64,000 nucleotides of DNA from Euglena gracilis (Eukaryota; Euglenida; Euglenophyceae; Euglenales), in NCBI GenBank assembly GCA_039621445.1, contig CP154956.1, forward strand, positions 37,598,553 to 37,662,552, in the 5' to 3' direction. This document shows, one piece after another, positions 60,201 through 64,000 of the stretch. The notes beneath the pieces are model-generated. The model was not told where the DNA came from. It did not search any database and saw nothing but the letters and a program-made list of their open reading frames with translations. The translations under genes and the position numbers were made by a program. Position 1 is the first letter of the stretch, and each line of letters opens with the position of its first letter.

Positions 60201-61812
60201 GCGCCGGTGTGGGGGGGTACGTACCCCCCCCAGGACCTGCGTGTACCCCCCCAGGACCTGTACAGGTACAACAGGTACTGGGGGGGGGGGGTTGTACCCC
60301 AGGTACGTACCCCCCCCAGGACCCCCCCCAGGCCCAGACCGGGACCCTGAAGAGGACGTTCAAAAAATGAGAATTTTGGGTGGTTTGGGCTGGGTTCCCC
60401 CCCCCTCCTCGGGGTGTGTTGTAGGTGTGTGGGGTTTCCAAAAAGTGGGTTGGTGGGTTTTGGCCTGGCAAAAAGTGCCCACCTCCCTCCCCCGGGTGAA
60501 TGAATCTATGTGCCAGTGTACTGTTGCAATTAAAACGTCCCCTCTCTCTAAACCGAAAAACGTTGCCCCCCCCCCCCAACCCCATTGGAAAAATAGAAAC
60601 ACGCCACCCACAAAGTGAAGCTGAAGAAGAAATATGCCCATGCTATTTTTTTTGAAATGGGAGAACCATTGAAGATTTGCAAGAATGATGCCCGTAACCC
60701 AAAATTTTGGTTCGGAAAAGGTTGGCAAAACATTAGGGTAAGGGTGTGGGTGGGTTTTCAACATTATCATGTCCCCCAAAGCGTACCAGTGCAATCCATG
60801 CACTTTGGGGGCCTCAGCAGGGAGCACACCTCCAAGTGGGTCCACCCAGCCCAAGACTCCTCCCTCTATCAATCCGACCACCCAATGAGCAGCTGGGCAG
60901 TTCAGACGTTTCGCCTTCAGGTGGCCCCAGCCAAAGGGGGGAGGGCGTCAATAGTTTTTCTTTCCAGACACCCCCTAATTTCCAGCCTCTTTGGTGTATC
61001 TCAGAGAAGATCCTCAGTGAAGAGGGCAAGAAGCAGTCAGTCCTGACTGACAGCCAATGAGAGGGGTACCAGGGATTTTTTTTAAATTTTGTCCGCCGGA
61101 CCCCCTCTCCCCTCCTGGGGCTACCCCCAAGGGCCTTGTGGGCTCCCCGCCAGTTGTAGTGTTTTTGCCATTTTTTTTTGGTGCAAAGTGCCGAAAATTT
61201 TTGGCCACAAAACAGTTCCCCCAAAAGTGGGTACCTTCCCCCTGCACTCAACGTCGAGCTCCTTTGTTGGCGTGATACGGCATGAGAAGATGCTGTGGCT
61301 GTGCGATCACGATCGTTTCCTCCAATTGTTGTACATAAGTGCAGGAGGCAAAGCTTTCGCCTGCTTGGGCAAAAAAAGTGGAAAATCAGAGGAATATCCG
61401 CCCAATTGGACAATGTGCTGTTGCGATTCCTGAAAAGCCGTTGCAAGGGTGGAAAACTGCTCCTATGCGACAAATGCTCCCAAAAACAGGATTTTTCGGT
61501 TGTTCATGCAGTTTTTGTTGTGATTGTGGAAAAATTGCCGTAATTGGCTCCATTTGAATTGGCAAAGCTTGCAGACTATGTTGCATGTGTGACAATATCG
61601 CATCGTTGATCGCAGTCACGCGCGGCGGTGTGGCAATGAAGTTTTCCCCCTGCACAGACGAATGACGGCTCCAGGCGTGAAGGCGGCTGTCCGCTCCATT
61701 GTGCAGCGCGAGTCCAAGCCGGACCCCCAGCAGTATGCAGTTGCTGCTCGTGGCGATCACGTGTAATTTGCCAGACGTGCGTGCACACACGTTCACACGC
61801 ATGTACGCGCAT

Positions 61813-61850
<38 letters not shown>

Positions 61851-63648
61851 CACATACAAACACAAGCCCCATACAGCTGAATGAGCGACACTTTGAGGAA
61901 TGATACAAGTCATTTCCTTCTTCCTTCCTCCTGTGATTTGCGGTCCTCCTTCGCAGCCTACAGAAGGCGGCCTTAAAACTCGGCGTCCCGGAGTCGCAGC
62001 TGGCAGAGGCATGGCAGCATTTCGTGAATGCTGACTCCGGCAACAAGGGCAACATCACCCTTGGGGAGCTGAAGTGTGGCCTCCCCATCAACAGAATTAC
62101 ACCAACTAAATTTTGTTCTCCAGTTTCCAATTCCACCGGCAGGTACCACTTTGCTCCTGCTTTTTCCCCTCTTGATTTGTGTGTTAGCGTTTAAGCTCGC
62201 CTTGGGGTAAAATCACACGTGTTTTGCATATGAATTAGCACGCATTTCACCAGCAGGGATGCCATTATGCCATTCCAGTCCATATAAGAGTTTTCTTGTG
62301 TTTCTTCCACGATAGGTGAAAATCAGTGTGGTGATTCTGATGATAGATTATTTTTCATTCAGGAATTTCTGGGAGACAAAATATTTTTTTGTTTCGTAGG
62401 ACTGAAGAAGAATGTGTCAAATTGTGGCTTTGCGTGTGGAAGTTCCTGGATTGTGGGTGCTTTCTGGGCAAGTGCCACGAGAATCTCATCACCACCGCGC
62501 AATTTGATGGCCTGTGGTCCCCGGCACGCAGCAGAAGGCCCTGCCCCCCATTCCACTCCGCCCAGGAGCATCCTGACGGTCAACCACATCGACGTCTCCG
62601 CCCGGGCATTGATGAAGCAGTTCGACAAGGAGAGCACCGGGACGATGGACTTCGCGGAGTTCGCCCGCTTCTGGCTGAGTATGGCGTGCCTCCGTGCAGC
62701 GTGCTGTGAAACGTGCCGACGGCCTGCAGTGCGGCCGGGAGGTTGGGGGGTCGTTCAGGGAGTGGCACCGGAGGGCTGGGAGCCGTGGGGAGGCGCTGTG
62801 CCGTGCCACGGGAGTTGGGCAGCGCGGGCGGTGTGTGTGGCCGTGCGGCGCAGGCCGGAACGAGCAGTGGATGCCGACGGTGCTGCCGGGCAACAAGGGC
62901 AAGGACGAGATCAACGCCATCCACCGCGTGCATGGCATCCCCCCGGCGGAGTACCTGGCCCTGTCGGAGGCCTTCATCCGCATGGATGTGGACCAGGTGT
63001 GGATGGGTCGCGCCTAATCACACGTTCCCTCACGCTCTGTAATGTCATCATGTGATATTATGTGATGCTATTTTTTTTAACCCCCATACCAATTTCCCTG
63101 TGATTTCCCACTATTGCCTGCATTTTTCTATTTCTTCCGGATGTCTTCCAAAGGCTGCCAACTTCAATCCCCCCTGCATTGGCAGATTCTTATTAACCCC
63201 CCCCCCCCCAAACAACCTGGCAGGGTCCTTGCTCCTGGCGGGGGCCGAATAACTTGGCGGGGGGGGGGGGCAAAAAAGATGGTTCCAGTAACTTGGCGGG
63301 GTCCCTTTTAGGCAAAATTCCTTTACGAAGCTGAAAAAGTGGCCCAAATAACCTGGCGGGGGGGGGGGGGGGGCAGGGCCAAAAGTTGGGTCCAATAACC
63401 TGGCACCCCATCAGGTTATTTGGGGGGGGGGTTAGATCGCATTTGTTGGTCTGTTTCCTGCCTCCAACCTCTCTGCAGCACTTCGACCCCTTCCCTGTGG
63501 CTCCACCCCCGCCGCCCTCCCCCCTCCTCCACTCCCTCAGAGCGGCGACATAACCGCATCGCAACTGTGGGCGCTGATGGCGGAGATCGGCGTCAAGATG
63601 GGCGGCGACTACTCTCAGTTTGTGCGGAGCCTGGGCCCTGACGCGCAG
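53642..63648 (+). CDS. NEK-like Ser/Thr kinase with C-terminal EF-hands, 3' end outside window
   Basis: Protein kinase joined to calcium-binding-type hands. Exons: 53642-53820 (possible ATG 53642; IIKELGAGCFGRV glycine loop), 54101-54158 (AMK, catalytic Lys), 54790 to about 54923 (KEVGFLRRLRHQNVV, CIVMEFCDGGTLR hinge), about 55205-55362 (ASYLIQLANGLEFIHG ... VTHR), 55560-55654 (DLKSENVMM, ISDFG), 55964-56037 (GGDRMIVPPEM, PPE in place of APE), 57592-57725 (YDMWGLGVILSEMVTLK), 58198-58289 (GLLQHDPA-K), 61658-61732 (K-RMTAPGVKAAVRSIV), 61957-62073 (loop DSGNKGNITLGE), 62566-62678 (loop DKESTGTMDFAE), 62854-62996 plus 63541-63648 (loop DVDQ|SGDITASQ, split by an intron). The phase-2 junction 58289/61658 rebuilds DPAKRMTA, the usual end of a kinase domain, so the EF-hands belong to the same gene across a 3.4-kb repeat-filled intron. 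Loop 1 lacks acidic residues at positions 3 and 5 and loop 3 ends in Gln, so calcium affinity may be low. HRD and GGTLR are rebuilt only across non-GT-AG introns. The reading frame stays open at the last donor (63649). Confidence 0.85.
53838..53995. repeat. GTGGGT microsatellite
   Basis: (GTGGGT)n/(GTGG)n starting just after the first kinase donor (53821). Confidence 0.95.
54425..54595. mobile_element. Partial hAT-like element, TTTTTTAAG family, copy 4
   Basis: Shares CTTTTCGGCGCC...GGCGCCGAAAA and the right end CTTAAAAAAACCCCTG with 35047-35320. The left end is not clear, possibly because it abuts a GGGCGGTCC-family remnant (54307-54370). Lies in a kinase intron. Confidence 0.6.
54924..55204 (+). 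other. Non-GT-AG intron in the kinase gene
   Basis: The exons on either side must join as GGTLR-HKHIESRK, yet no GT follows ACCCTGCG. The intron opens CCAGGGGGCGCGACCC and closes GGGTCACCCCTGC, which can pair. CACCCTGCG on the left and CACCCCTGCCG on the right form a near direct repeat. Exact cut points are ambiguous by a few bases. Confidence 0.65.
55363..55559 (+). other. Non-GT-AG intron inside the HRD motif of the kinase
   Basis: HR (CACCGC, ending 55362) and DLKSEN (GACCTC, from 55560) are both unmistakable, but the intervening 197 bp begin GGCCACGCCC and end GGGCGTGGTGCC. There is no GT, no AG, and the two ends are complementary. Confidence 0.75.
56602..56856 (+). repeat. Tandem duplication, unit about 127 bp
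   Basis: GCTCCCCCTGGGG...GATACTGGACCCC...CGGCCTGCATTCACGAC occurs twice, at about 56602 and 56729, almost identical except for G-run length and a few bases. In a kinase intron. Confidence 0.92.
57122..57285. repeat. TTCG/TTTG/TTTA microsatellite
   Basis: Four-base repeats TTCG, TTTG, then a long (TTTA)n, in the kinase intron before 57592. Confidence 0.95.
59372..60319. mobile_element. Inverted-repeat cassette enclosing a minisatellite
   Basis: Left arm (59372-59528) and right arm (about 60115-60319) carry the same sequence in opposite orientation: GGCGCCAACAAGGCCTATGT in the left and its complement in the right, with GGTACGTACC palindromes and GTACCTGTA.AGGTAC hairpins. Between them is the 59530-60110 array. 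It lies wholly in the kinase intron 58290-61657. No coding capacity is evident, so its class (foldback transposon or amplified cassette) is open. Confidence 0.82.
59530..60110 (+). repeat. Minisatellite with two alternating subunits
   Basis: Long subunit GGGATTTTGTTATTTTGGGG-CCCTC..AGTTG..CAACAAAA and short subunit GGGATTTGCCCACCAAAATG-ACTTGGAAACACAA alternate, with the short one sometimes doubled. Copies are highly similar, so the array is young or homogenised. Confidence 0.93.
61813..61850. repeat. CA microsatellite
   Basis: (CA)n in the intron between kinase exons 61658-61732 and 61957-62073. Confidence 0.95.
63194..63434. mobile_element. TA-flanked MITE, AACCTGGCGGGG family, copy 3
   Basis: Starts TTAACCCCCCC, ends GGGGGGGTTAG. 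Shares the AACCTGGC.GGG, CCAGTAACTTGGCG and CAAAATTCCTTTA blocks with copies 1 and 2. Sits in the intron that splits EF loop 3, about 105 bp before the next exon. Confidence 0.75.
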
Positions 63649-64000
63649 GTCGGCCACTGCCACTCCCTTCCCTGGCACTCGCTCTCTTAACCACCACCTA
63701 ATAAGTGCACAGTGCCCTAATAAGTGCGCACCCCCCAGGGGTCGGACACCACCTCCCTAAAAAGTGTGCACCTCTCCAAAGGAGAAATCACTGTCACATC
63801 TCAGGTCGGAGAGCACAATTAAATATTTCTATCGTCCAAGCCCAAATTTGACACATAATACTTTGACTCATTGCTTGACATCACAAGAAGGGCAAAAACT
63901 GAAAATGAGTAGTGGAAAATTAGGTATTCCATGCTTTGCCTTAATAAGTGCACAGTGCCCTAATACGTGCGCATCCCTTGGGGTCCGAAGCTGCGTCCGT
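63649..64000 (+). other. Start of a kinase-gene intron at the window edge
   Basis: Follows donor CAG|GTCGGC. Contains two near copies of CCCTAATAAGTGC.CA (about 63715 and 63958) in a repeat that continues past the window. No exon seen. Confidence 0.6.

Noticed and set aside
60600-61480. Open frames on both strands between the inverted-repeat cassette and the next kinase exon
   Set aside because: No family match and no phase-compatible junction; the direct 58289 to 61658 join already gives a perfect kinase C-terminus.
1-64000. CRISPR arrays, operons or bacterial genes
   Set aside because: Exon-intron structure throughout; the regular repeats lack unique equal-length spacers.
1-64000. An intact hAT transposase to drive the CAGGG elements
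   Set aside because: No frame on either strand shows a BED finger, DDE core or hAT dimerisation motif that I can recognise; the elements here appear non-autonomous.

Overview
This is nuclear DNA of an intron-rich eukaryote, most likely a unicellular alga or other protist. I cannot place it more precisely. Coding exons are short (about 50-250 bp), strongly GC-rich at third codon positions, and mostly end in a C-rich tract plus CAG with a GTGTGT-like donor. Everything between them is homopolymer-rich (long G/C runs and T runs) and packed with short foldback and transposon-derived repeats. No bacterial or organellar signature, rRNA, tRNA or CRISPR was recognised, and every gene I can support is on the + strand.

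Layout: (1) 2408-22682, a DExH-box RNA helicase of about 20 exons; its N-terminus with motif I is not seen and is probably left of the window. (2) 23771-29707, a Ctr-family copper transporter with a signal peptide, an MxxxM helix and a Cys-rich tail; the join into the third membrane helix is unresolved. (3) 29708-36800, a repeat-rich gap. (4) About 37015-40446, a gene of unknown function ending in a basic tail. (5) 42315-48090, a compact tandem calponin-homology (actin-binding) protein. (6) 48091-53640, a gap of tandem repeats and a large inverted-repeat partner. (7) 53642 to beyond 63648, a NEK-like Ser/Thr kinase that splices in frame onto at least three EF-hand-like loops, giving a calcium-dependent-kinase-like layout on a different kinase type. 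Exons were joined by protein family logic and reading phase, which agree at almost every junction quoted.

The non-coding part is dominated by non-autonomous DNA transposons. At least four families have CAGGG...CCCTG ends and 8-bp target duplications, the hallmark of hAT elements; several duplications are perfect, one element is nested inside another, and one insertion can be compared with its empty site. A fifth family (TAACCCCC...GGGGGTTA) looks TA-targeted, mariner-like. No intact transposase was seen.

The least expected signals are kinase-gene introns that lack GT-AG and whose ends are mutually complementary, and a 948-bp inverted-repeat cassette around a minisatellite inside the kinase gene. 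The genes have unrelated jobs (RNA remodelling, copper uptake, actin binding, calcium signalling) and there is no sign that they form one pathway.
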